Below are positions 34,197 to 46,945 of a stretch of 64,000 nucleotides of DNA, in pieces. How positions within the stretch are numbered: the first letter of the stretch is position 1; every line of letters starts with the position of its first letter. The notes beneath the pieces were generated by a model. The model ran no database searches, had not been told where the DNA came from, and was given only the letters and a program-made list of their open reading frames with translations. The translations under genes and the position numbers were made by a program. The stretch is from Serinus canaria (lineage: Eukaryota > Chordata > Aves > Passeriformes > Fringillidae). The stretch covers positions 91,366,990-91,430,989 of the forward strand of contig NC_066315.1 of the NCBI RefSeq assembly GCF_022539315.1. The letters are read 5' to 3'.

Positions 34197-37100
34197 GCAA
34201 GTGGTTTACAATTTTAAATGTAACTGAGACATTATCTTAGCAAGATAAAAATATGTCATAAAATATACTTTATCAAATGAGAAACTTCTTTGCCCCAGTG
34301 CTGCTTTGATTATTTCTGTCTTACACATTTTCCAGAATCATCAAATTCTTTGCAACAAAGGAACCCCTCATGACCTGGATCTTTACAGTGATGCTTGGTG
34401 GTATTATCTTGAAAAGTTTAATTTGCTTCTAGCAGAAGTCAGACCTTTTTCTCTGAAAGACACAAAATGAGAAGGTAGTCACAATTAACTCCTTCACTGT
34501 CTCCTGCTTCCTCATAGGTCATAGATGTATCTAAGCCATGAAGGGGATGATGGCATAAAACAAATGGCTTAAGTTCACATTTCAGACTTGTTTCTTTCTT
34601 CTCTGATAGACGGTTTTAGTGCAGAGGTGCTCATCAACACTCATTGAAAAAGAAAATCAATAATCTAACATCAAAGATGCAAAGCTGTAGGGTATCAACT
34701 CAATTGTGAAATCAGATAGATCTTTTCATTACTTCATATTACTTCAGTGCCATGTATGCACTAAAACTGTGAAGTGCTCCACTTCTGTAACAGTAGAGAC
34801 TGTAGATACTGCATAAACAGATATGCAAAGAGACTTGATTCCATACTAAGAATTCTTTTTATAAATAATCTTTGAATCTTATTGTATTTTCCTTTAGTAT
34901 GGCAGTAAGAGTATGAAGTTCTTAAGTTAAGTCATGTAGAGACAAACCTACTTTAAAGTTTTGTCTCAGAGAAAGAAAGCCTCTGAAGGCTATTTTTCTT
35001 TAAAATGTGGTTGGAAATTTGGTTTTCTTGATAAGTACTTTGGGATGTACATGTTCAGCTAGCTATGTGGAGAATTAGCAGCGCAAGTCCCATTAGTGCT
35101 AATGCTACTACTAATTCCCTGCACACCATACTAAATATTTACATTTTTGTTTAGTATTTAGATGAGCCATGATAATATTGCTTTCTTCCTGCTGCAGTTT
35201 TCTGTAATACTAAAAGGGACAACATAAACATGTAATAAAGACCATTTTTACTTAATATCTTCAGTTCTATTTAAAAGATAGTATAATTACAGTTTGAATT
35301 AAACACTAAATTGTGATTAAAATGGCTTTATTTCATATATTGTAAATAGTAGATTGGATTAAAGTTCTGTGGGCACTGTGAATGTAATTATTTCTTTGTG
35401 TGCAAAAGCTCTGAATTTCAGAGGAGCTTAAGAGGGGCCTTAGCTTAACACTGGGGTGGTACAGAGACTGAGTTATATAAACAGTTTTATATTTGGTGGC
35501 AAATACTGCCCACAGGATGGACTTGGATGATTTATGAATGGTTGTCTTCTACATCAGCTGCAGGCAAGTAAAACACCGGGAAAACAAAAGATCTCTAATT
35601 GTTGTGTGACTGTGTTGGCAATATTGCACATTGATTGCACAGTTTAAGGAACATGATTGGATCTTATTTTCAGTCTATCTGACTGCTTCCTGCTGAGGGT
35701 CAGTCTGAGCTGGACAGCAGTCCCAAAGTGAACAGCATGGAGGTGATCAACACGAAATAGCTTTTATGAGCCCCAAGCTTCAAAATGAACCAAGACAACA
35801 CTTCTGTCAAGCCAAGTGCTAGTTATATTTCTTTTGCAGGTAGTTTCTTGGGTTTCTTAGTTGGTCCCCTCAACTGTAATTTTTAATGTGACTCTGATTA
35901 TCTTAGGATTTTATTGTGAGTTTTACTGCTCCACCGCTATATGTATTACTGACTTGTTCAGTCTCTTGCTATGTCTACAACAAAACTACAACAGAAATAG
36001 TTGTCATTATTTTCCTAAGCAATATGCCAAAAATTTGGAGGGAGAGGATCCAGTACCTCAGGAGATCATCATTATTATTCTTCTTGATTTCTCTTGTGAA
36101 AAATAATCAGGTTCTCTTCACTAGTCCCCTTCACTCCTCAGCATCAGGCCTTGGAAGCAAGTGGGGAATCTGCCAACACCTTCACTTTTAGTATTGTAAA
36201 ATTTAGAGGTAAGGCCAGGACAAACTTGATGTGGAGGGTGTCTAGGTATGGGGGCTGCAAGAAGCAGGCCAGAAGTGATGCAGTTCTTGGATGAGAGCAG
36301 AAGACACCTGATCTGCATGGCAAAAGGACTACAGTGAAGGTGGGAATGAGCTCAGATACAATTTGTTTGTCTGGGAAGTCTAGAAAACATATGGGAGGAA
36401 AGTAATTCAAGAACCAAGCTAGAGTGAGCATTAAAATTTTGCACTGGTGTGTTTTTAACCTAATGCTGTGTGGGTTAAACTTCTGGTTTGGGATTCTTAC
36501 TCAGGGCTTTGTCAAATTAGAGTCTGGCTCTCCTAAAGATGATTCTTAGCTCTTCAGTGAATCAGATGAAAGTCTGCTGGGAATTTGAAAGTGGCTTGTG
36601 ATTCTCAAGACTGTTTCAGAGCTGATCACTAAAGAAATTTCCTGGGACTAGCTGAACCTCAGTCTTAGTGTTCAGGCTAATGGACTCATGGCAGAACTTG
36701 ATGTTCAGATGCAATAAACAAGATTCTTGTAGACTGCTTTAGGCTCCAATTACTCTGTAAGATTTCTGTTAACACTTACATTTCTGCCATTTCAGGAGTG
36801 CTTTCAAAATACATTTCAGGAGAACAAGTTAGTCTTTCATGAACTCCCTCACTGTAGCCCTCTGTCCTCCATGACTTTCTTTCCAGGATTGCAAGCATGG
36901 AGCATGAAAAGCTGTCCCACCAGTTGATGCTCTTCATGCAACACCCAGCTCTCTACCAGTGATGGCTCCTAGGAAAAAGGCTCTGTGCAGATACAAGTGG
37001 AGGAACAGTGAAGCAACTTGTGTTTCCTGTGGAAGTCTGTCTTCACAGGTAGTTCTGCAAAGAAAGAACATAAGTGGGATGGTAGTTTGGCTCTGCATCC

Positions 37101-38002
37101 TTTGGATAAGGAAGGAGGTTTTCAGGGAGCAGTAGGATGAGCTTGCTGATTGGAATGCTGGGATCTGCCATCTTCCAGCCCACACCCTACATGTGTTTCT
37201 TGTTATTAATAGCCTTGTTCTTTACATAGCCACCCTCAGAGTACTGTGCCACTAGTCTTTTCTCTCTGTCCTTCTTGTTCCTTCTCCAGCTCTGTTACCC
37301 TATGGATGACTCATCCCAAAAGCTTTTCCTTCTTTTCCGCTGTCCCAATGCCCTGGGTCTATACTGCACTACAGCAGACCTGGAAGCACTACAGCAGTGC
37401 TAAAAGAATTCATAACAATACATAACAAGGACAGTACTGTAAGTTCAGGAAGAGGTGTCAAAGATACACTTTCACCACCACTTTTAGCAGGGTGGAGTCT
37501 TCAGTAGTTTTGTCCTATCCACTCATTGTTGAAGCAACTTCCAAAGACCAGACAAGATGCAGTAACACTTCAGAAGAAAATGGTATGAAAGTTAAAATTT
37601 TTTTGTCAAATGTTAGATTGATGTAATTATAAAAATGTATTTATTTTATCTATTTGTTCTATTCTTTTGTGGGTTTGTATGTTAAAGAAAAAAACTGGAA
37701 ACACTAGAAATTCAAACTGTATAAAACTGTTTGACTCTTTAACAATATATCATTTCATTAGCATGAGGCATGAAGAATGCAGATGTTATGCTTTAAAACT
37801 CTATTTTTTCAATTTAAATTTCCCATGTAATGGTCACATTTTATCACAGCAAGTGGGAATCTCGCAATTAATTTCAGTCACTAGTATTTGACTCATTTAA
37901 GAAGCAAAAATATCCTATTTCAGTGTTGACATATTGGAACTCAAGCAAAATCTCTTACTATGATTATACAGCATAGATATGTACTTTGGATTTAGGTTGG
38001 CC

Positions 38003-38029
38003 TTTTTTTTTTTTTTTTTTTTTTTTTTT
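38003..38029 (+). repeat. T27 homopolymer
   Basis: The longest homopolymer in the window, in gene-free DNA. It could be the tail of a minus-strand retroposed insertion, but no such body is recognised on its right side. Confidence 0.95.
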
Positions 38030-41000
38030 GCTTTACACTGCAGGTGGGCTCGGTAGTTTTTGTAGTGTTTCTTCCATAGATTGATGTCCAGTCTCTCAGC
38101 AACCCTTCAACAGACATTTTCTGCTAAGGCAGAGTGTTATTTGTCACTAAGTGCATGTGGATACAAACTGAATCATCAAATCTGGACTTAAAAAAGCAAG
38201 AGAAAGAGAGAGAAAATAAAGGTAGTTACTCTGTACACGACAATTAACACTGGGACCTTTACAAAATGGGGAAGTGGTAATTCCTAGAAGATGATTTGGA
38301 TATTCATGGACACAAGCAGATTAGCTGCTGTTACAGATAGTGCCAAACAGAAAGCTTTTGTAGTTTTTCACTGCCTGCTACTTCATTTAATCATTTGCAG
38401 CAATGAAGAGTGACAGTAAAGGCACATACAGGAAAATCAATGTGATAATGTGTATATATGTATTGCGCAGAATACGTGAATACACCAGAGGTTATCCACC
38501 ATCTACTGCTACACTTGTGTCTTATGAGAGAAAATGGAAGCAGACTCTGAATAAAAAGAACAGTTTGAATCAATCAATTTCCTGCCAATGTGCAGACATC
38601 TCTATTGAGGTGCTCCCAGTCCAGGATCTGTGTTTGGCAGAGATGGCTGATGAACCCTCAGGTAGTGTGCTGATTTTTTAATATCAAATTTTTTTAATTT
38701 TTTTTTTCTGACATAGGCATTGTTGCTATGGTCTGTGACCCAGCTCTGTCTTAGCTACCCTGAAGGTTCTGAGAGACTGGGCAGTTGTTGGAAACATTGA
38801 CTGATTGGTGACTGGAAAGAAGGGGAATTTTATCACCTAATACTGAAATTGCCCTGACACGCCTTGTGTGTAGAATTTTTACTGCAGACTTCCGGGCTGC
38901 AAACCTAAATAGCACAGCTCAAACGTTCAGCTCAGAGGGGGAGTTTTGATGACAAACTGAGTGCGTAAGGTGGGAGAGAAATATAGAGCCAAAAGATGAT
39001 CAGCCAGATAAAAGCAAGAGGCTGAGGCCAATGGAAAGAAAAGAGTGAATGAAACCAGATTTCTGGATGTAAATCTGGTTGTAGTGTAATCCCCATCATC
39101 CCAGGCTATAAGGTAACACACTTGGAGCATTTTTTGGGTCAAAAAATGCTCAGATTTTGTAAACAATGAGATTTTTAAAAGGAGCAGATGTTTAGAAAAG
39201 AGAGGCCAGGAGAGGGGTGCAGCAGGGATGTGGGTGGCCCTGGTGCAGCAAGACAGGTCAGGGCAGATGTCCTGAGGTGCAGGACCTCAGGGCTGTGCCA
39301 CCTGAAGTCAAGCAGCAGAGCAGGGTTCACCTGCAGCCTTTACTTTGATGAAGATATTGGTAGAGCTTTCACTTTTCCCTGTTTACCATGTCCTGAAACA
39401 TGGAAAGGATTTTCTTCTTTAAAACCTCCACTTTTCTATTGTATTTAGTTGAGCCCAAGCAGTGGGGTCTGAGAGACAAATCATAGCAAAGATTTATTTG
39501 CCTAGAAAACCTGGCTAGAAGGGGCATTAAATAATATTATAGATGTCCATGGCACAGGTGGCTGAAGTAGAACAATTTGAAGAGAAAAAGATATTCTTGG
39601 GCTTAAACAATATGGATTCCTGTTGTGAAAAAGCATATTTTCATGTAATTGTGGACTAAGGCTTATACAGGAATGGAGAGAAAAAAGTTTCTTCAGGCAC
39701 AGAATATTCTTTTTCACTCTTATTTCCTAACTTCTAAATGCTTGACTACAGCTACATAACTTCTTTAACAATTTTTTTCTGAGTGTGTGAAATACATGTA
39801 TAGAGTACAGCAACTGTTGAAGTGTGAATTTATTTTTAAATAGAATTGACTCCTTGTATTAGTATAGGTGCTATGGAAGTAGAAACATTTCTATATTATC
39901 ACCATCTATCTTTTGAAAAAGAGATATATATTTTTACCTTGGCAATTCTGGTAGCAAGGTTGAGGCAGTTTTACAATAATCTGAATATATTTAATGTGTG
40001 CAGTTCATTTTTGTACCTAATGAATAACTGTGTGCCCAGGTGGGTGGATAGAAAATAAGAAGCCTTTGGATTAGATAGAGAAGGTGAAACATGTTACGTT
40101 TATGCTCGTAACATAGATATTTCAGTACATTTGATAAAGTCACTGTTAAATACAATTTTTAATGCATGTGATGGCAATCAATTTCCTTTGAAAACCGTGA
40201 TTCCAGGGGGATGGTGGGGGGGAGAAGAAATGTCTGTACCTTTCTGAAATTAATACAAGTGTTTCATTTAATTAAGGCAGAAATCACGTAATTCCGCAGT
40301 CAGATTTCTCCTATGGCCCCTGTGGTGCTGCGGGGAGCGATGGAACAGAAGCTGGCACAGGCTGGAAGGAGTGCCAGCACAGTGGGCGCTCGCTGCCAGG
40401 CCGGCACTCGGCTCCTCCTGCACCCACTGGGGTCCTGCACCTTTGCTCTGCAGCTGCCCTGTGCAGCTACAAAGGACAGGCTACCAAACGCTTTGCTCAC
40501 ACACATTTGGTGATTAACAGTGAAGCGATGACTAGGAACGCTGATGCAAATTAAGAAGCACGTTATCAAGGGAGTGCCGTGGAAATGGTCCAGCAGTCTG
40601 CACCAGGGAGGCTTCAGGCACAGAACAGAAGGAGACCTGCAGAGATGTCTGGGGTTGCACATGGGAGTCTTCTGCCCCATTCCCATGCAAAAGGATGGAC
40701 AGTCCAAAGCACCCATCAGTCTTGCTGGCTGGGAGGTCTCAGCTCCATACAGGCAGCTTCTGTCCCTGTTGTCCAGCTAACCAGCAACTACAACTAAGCA
40801 GCTAACCAGCTGGAGTTTGGGGAACAAGATGCTCCCTAGCTACTCAAAAGCATCTTACAGAGCTTTACTTCCTCCAAGCAGCCCCATTTGTGATTTGGTC
40901 TGATGAAATTCTGTTTGTTCTTTAGCTGTTCCTTGGTGCAACCAGCAAAAACGGCTCCTTTATCTGTAAGGGACATTATGTGTTGATATAGAAAAAGTAA

Positions 41001-44000
41001 GCATCCCTTGGGAATTACCTGTGCTGGCTACTGTTCCATTATTTTCTCTAGCCCTTCCTTCAGCAACAAAAAGGGGTCCTTCATTTGTCAGGAGTGTTTT
41101 AGGTTGATACAGCTTGTCTGGAAGAGAAAGAAACATCACATACAACAATCAGGGTGGTATTGATTAAGTTGTGGGCTTTTTTTTCACCTGTGTGATTTTT
41201 ATATAAAATATGAAACATGATTCCGGTAAACCACTTCTGAAAGACCCTGTGGCCTCAGAGCTTGCAGTCTTTCTATGTGCTGTGCCTTTTAGAGCAATTT
41301 CATCCAGCCTTTGTATCAGCTTCCACTGAATGTCTTAGAAATGCTAAAATCATTTAATTCAGCATTATTTGATTGCTGCATATCAATACAGAAAACAGTG
41401 CATTGCAACACTCTCATCCTTTGTGCAAAAAAAAGCAGCATTATTAATGAGAAAGGGAAAAAGGAAGTATGACAATAAATTCAAGAGGCTGTTCATTTAA
41501 ACAGCTTTTAAATTAAACATTTGCACTTTGTGAATAAATCTACATCCTGATGCCTGATATCTGGAGCAAATCTTGACACACCTTGACTATCTTCATGTTT
41601 GGGAGGTAGATCCAGTTTTGTGGGTAAATCTGCCCCCTTCCACACGTTTGGCTCTCAGTACTCTCTTCTAAACATGATTACATCATAAATTCTGCACTCA
41701 GTAGTTCATGTTTCAGGAATGAAAGAATCCTGGAAAGAAGACACAGCAGAGGGAAAACAGATATGCTCTTTCTTGGCTTCCAGGTCCCATGTGAGCTATT
41801 AAATACAAAGCAACCTTAAGAAAGAATGCTGATATCCACGTATAGCCTCCAAAATAAAGTTTCTTCAAAATACACATACACCATTAAAATTCAGAAATAA
41901 TTTCAACATATTGAAATATTAATTTGAAATGCATTTCCCTAGGATAGTATAACAGAGGGTGAGGCATGGGAATGGGAGAAGAAGTACCAGGGGAAAAAGT
42001 GCATGACAGAGATGGATTGCTCTACTGAGGACTTGCCCATTTTTCTGGTAGTTTGAAAGACACTCTCTCCCATGGAATAGATGCCTTGGCCATAGCAAGG
42101 GCTGCTGCCCAAGCTCAATATACCCATAATCTATGCAAAACAGCTAAATCCCAGCCTCAGAGGGTACCAGCAATTTTTAACCAGAGCTGGATTTAGTGTT
42201 TTCAAGTCTTCAGATCATTTCCCTTTTATCTCAGACAAGGCTGTGGTCAAGCCATTGTGTGGAAAACATTACTTAAGGTTTAGGGAGGGACTGGTAAACT
42301 GATGTTTGCAGAGGAATGATTCTAAATTTCGAGATGTGCATATGAGAAAGAGAAAGAAGCTCTTTAGATCATCCTTGCTTCCCCTGACTGGTAACCAACT
42401 ACCACCACTTTGAAACCTGGTAGTTAGTTTATTTATGTTTTCAAAGTTGCCTCTGGAAAAAGAAAATAGAGACAGAAATTTGATTTTAAAATGACATATC
42501 CCAAAAATCGATGGTATTTAAGGTGCCCGTCACTGAAAATGTAGTGCTTGAAATAAATTGCAAGTGTGATGCATATCAGGGTAAACCTCAGAATTTTCCC
42601 AGATATTCTGAAAAGTCTGGAAAAAGAGATGGGTGCCTGGGGCCTTGCTTAGGCATCTGTTTGCCATATGTTTTCACTAAGGAAATGAAATAAAATGTCA
42701 GAAAATCTGCAAGAGGTAAAATGTAGGAGGCAACAAACTAAAAATAGCAAGGCTTACATGGAGACTGGACAGCTGGGTCTTCATGGGCTCAAAATGGAGT
42801 ACAGCTAATGCAGTTTGTACCAAGTGCTTCTGAAGCACAGTGGTGCTGGTCCTCACAGAAGCCACAGCTGATCCATTGATCTCCCCCGGTCCCTGAACAG
42901 GGAGGAAGACTAGATTGATTGCCACGGTTGGATAACAGGATAGATTAGAACAGCAAGTTAAAAAGTTACACATGTCTGAGGTGCAGGTGTCAGACATGAA
43001 GGGAAACTTGTCATGACACAGGGTGCAGGCTATCGTGACATCACCCTAGGGGAGAGAAATGTCACTGTCTACTAACTGGTACAGACCACTAGCAGTGAAA
43101 TAAAGCATAGTGTTGAGGGGTCAACTCGATGGGAAACCACTGGAAAGATAAAGGAGCACAGGGAAAAATTGTTGAAGAGAACCTTACAGGAGCAAAAGAA
43201 GAGAAAATTTGGAGAAACAAGTGGGAAACAGCACAGAAATCAGAACACAAATATGTACAGTAAGGTGCATAACTGTATACAAAAGCTGTCCACAAAGCCC
43301 GTTAAACCTATCAAAAGCAGTGTCCTTTAGAAAACAGACAATCCATAATATTTTATTGCTATTATGGCTATCAATGTTATTCCTCAACTATAGATTTGGA
43401 GCTGGCGAAACTGGAATAGCTCTGTCAAAACTAATAGAGACAGCAGCTTGCACTAGCTGGAAAATCAGGTCTTGTCTGTTTGCACAGAACCTTTGTCAAG
43501 GTGGTGTGTGATGAGATTGCTCTGCTGTTTCCTAAAAATAGAGTAACTGGCTTTGTCAGTGATGCACTGTCAGCATGGATGTTATTTGGACTGGATGGAC
43601 TATTTAGCCTTTTTTTTTTTATTCACAAATCATTCACTAACTGATCTTCATTCCTCAGGATAGATTCATTTTTCAAAGACCTCACCTGAAGATTTAGAAG
43701 GAAAATGTTGTCAGAGCTTGTGAGTTGTTAACTGTGACTAGTTGCTGCTTGTGAGGCATAATTTGTCACTTCAATTGCATTGCAGTTTTTATGCTCCATG
43801 ATGGGACACATGAATTATTATGCAAATTTAATCAGTGGAAACTGTAGCAATGACAAAATAATTCACTAATAGATTAATAGGAACCAATTCCTGAGTTACA
43901 GCCTTTTAGTTCCATATAATGTGATGTTTAAAATCCATGGATAAATGATGTAAAGTACAGGCATGTGAATATACTCTATGAGGACAGTTGTCGTTCTCAA

Positions 44001-46550
44001 CCAGAGCAATAGCTGTGAAAAATAAAGTTGTGAAAGACAAAACAAAGAAGGTTTGTTTTAAAAGACCTGCATTCCATGTAATCATATTGATTATTGTTAA
44101 ATGCACCTGAAGAGTTCAATTCTATGTTGTGGGCTTCTAAATGAAACTTCTTATTATGTGTCCAGGTTTAGCATCTGGGTAATACATTTGTATTTTCCTG
44201 TATTATCTCTCTGCTATTTTAAAATATTTGGAACACACTGGCAATTGAGAGGTCTTTGAGGTTTTTCCTGTTTTCCATGCTGTGTTTCCCTCTAAGCTGT
44301 TTGATTTGTACGTCTGTAATTGCAGCTGACTCTGCATCATATTTTTATTCATTCTAGATGCCAAGTTTTCTGGACCATCTACAGTGTTTTATTGGGCAGA
44401 TTTATCCTCCTGCTTCCTTCTGAAATGAGAAGAGAAATAGTGATGAACACATCTGTCTTTTCAGAGCCTGTGTTCAAAATTGTAATACCTGTTTCTAGCA
44501 ATGGACCAGTATTTGGTGCAGATTTTTTTTTACTCTGTTTCTTGCATATTCTTTCTAATTATGTTTCCCATTGATCTTTTCTGATATATCTGGTTTTAGC
44601 AGGGTACATTTATTAAAATTTGCAGATAATTATTATCTTTTTTCTGCATTCTCTATATCTTTATTGCTAGTGTTTGACTAGAACTTCTGCATCTTCTATA
44701 TTTCACAAATTTTTTCCTCCCCAGCATGAATTCTTTTCTACTTGCAAATTTGCATCTTTTTTTTTTTCATACTCAGTAGAATGTTCTTGAACATTTTCCA
44801 GTTCCTATTAATATTTCCCACATTAAATTGATGTTGCTAGCATGTAAAAGCAACAGGGTTTCTTAAGCTTGGACAATTTGTCCCTTTCTGTTTCTGAGTG
44901 GTATCTCATTCAAAGTGCATGGAGCAGATGAGAGAGGGTTGTGATTACAGGTAGCCAAATAGGCAGGTCTTTACCATCTTAAAGTGTCTGTATTGGCTGC
45001 AAAATGCCTGTGAAGGCAATAGTCCAGTGGGATGCAGCAAAAATACAGAACTTCAGTAGTATAGATATGTAGTTTATAAAGAAATAAATATATGTGTGTA
45101 GTTTATATGTAAATATGTGTATGTTGGGGGTAGATGCTCAAAATTTTTTAGTGATAGAGGCTCACAAAAACAAAAGTCTGAACTTTTGTTTAGACCAATG
45201 CTTGATGACTAAGTACGCTGTTAGGTTTTCAGTGATCCTAAATTCATGATCAGCCTACACAGCCCTTTTCTGGCTTGTCCTGGCCACTGTCAGGATGCTG
45301 GGCTAGGTGGACCTTCCCTTGGAACTATCATGACTCCTTATGTGGTCTTAGTCCATAAAATTTAAATCTTCTGCAATTGTGGATGACCTGCAGCTTCCTG
45401 ACAATATATGGGTTTTGATTTAAAACTTTTTTTTCTCTCTTGCCTCCTTACTGAATTACTATCTTTAATATGGTCCAGTCATAAATCACCCATCTAATAG
45501 TCAGTATTGAAAACAAACTTATTATATGATATTTTAATTTTTTTTAGACCTAGTCTGATTGTAATAAATATACAGGCAGTTACAGTGACATCCTTTGCTT
45601 TATATGTTATGACATGCAGGTTTCTGTGACTGGTTTGGGCTCCACTGACTTGATGGTGAGAGCTCTTCACAATATAGATTTGATTCTCAGATTTGGGATT
45701 CATATCAGTAGTCCACTTTTTCTAAGAGTTCCTCTGGTCTAGAAATTTATAGGTTTAAAATCAATATGGAGCCAATAACTAGATTCTTATTTTAGGGCAG
45801 ACTGCTAGAAATGCTCTCCATTGCAGCTTCATGTCTCTCTCTCTTTAAGTGCAGAAAACACAGTAATTTTGGGAGGATTTACTTTTTAGGCCATCTTCAC
45901 ATGCCTTCTAGCTCTGCAAACCTGATGTGTTTTGCAGTCCTGGCTGAGTCTGATTGAAGCTGACATCTGTGGCCTTCTGTGAGGGATGTGGGAAGAACGT
46001 ACTAAATATGTCAAGTTAGAGTCTCCCCAAGTAATTTGACGATTGTTAGTCCAAAAACACCACTTTGGAAAAGGATGCTGACTCATGCCATGAGAGAGGG
46101 AGGATTTATTTTTTGAAGCAATGGGCTAGTATGGTAGGATCTGGATTAACTTATTAACTTTCCCGAAGTTGTCACATGACAGAACCAATCTCTAAATGCC
46201 ACTGTCCATAAAAGTTCCCTCCATACAGCAACTATAATATTATTTTGCTCTGTCTCTTTTCGTTTATTGTAAATGTCTTTGGACCTAGAGGTGCCTGTGG
46301 ATGTCTCCAATTATGTAAGTGAGGAGAACTTGGCACAATGGGCCCCTTATTTCAACTGGGAGTTCTGCAGGCTACTCCTGTGCAAATAATATATGGCAGT
46401 AAGATTCCAAAAAAGTACCCATGGCTATTCTTAGTTCTATTTGATGATATGGCTATGCAGCAGATCTAAAAATTTGGCCAAAGTACCCTGACAGCAAATG
46501 TGTAAATAATGTGTTTATTAATACCATTGCAGACCTGTAAGGAAAGAACA

Positions 46551-46945
46551 GGAATCACAGAACCATAAAATGTCTTGGAATTGGATGGGACCTTTAAAGA
46601 TCATCCAGTCCCACATCCCTGTAATGGGCAGGAACACCTTCCACTAGACCAGGTTGCTCAAAGTCACATCCAGCCTGGCCTTGAACACTTCAAGGGATGG
46701 GAAGTGGTCTTTCTTCTAAGCCTCCTTTCTACATAGAAAGCCTCCAATCAGGTCTCTGTGGAGCCTTCTCTTCTCCAGGCTGAACAGCCCCAGCTCTCTC
46801 AGCCTCTCTTCACAGGAGAGGTGCTCCATCCCTTTGATCACTTTTTAATGGCTCTCCTCTAAACCCTCTCCTACAGGTCCATGTCCTTCTTACACCAGGG
46901 ATTGGACAATAACTGGACAGGAGGAGCACAGACAAGACCCCAAGC
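46551..46945 (-). mobile_element. CR1 LINE 3' fragment
   Basis: Opens 'GAATCACAGAACCATAAAAT', then 'CATCCAGTCCCACATCCCTG' and 'GCCTGGCCTTGAACACTTCA'. It then jumps to 'CAGGCTGAACAGCCCCAGCT', which suggests an internal deletion of the middle part. It ends near 'GGACAGGAGGAGCACAGACA'. Confidence 0.9.

Larger units (their letters stand above)
32567..46550. other. Intergenic stretch, no gene recognised
   Basis: Contains CR1 fragments at 33020-33170 and 33640-33890, the perfect palindrome at 34123-34196, two small hairpins at 39053-39151, the T27 run and a CG-richer patch at about 40310-40480. A possible old LINE tail is seen near 45255-45340 ('GGATGCTGGGCTAGGTGGACC'). No exon or RNA gene is supported. 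Confidence 0.55.
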
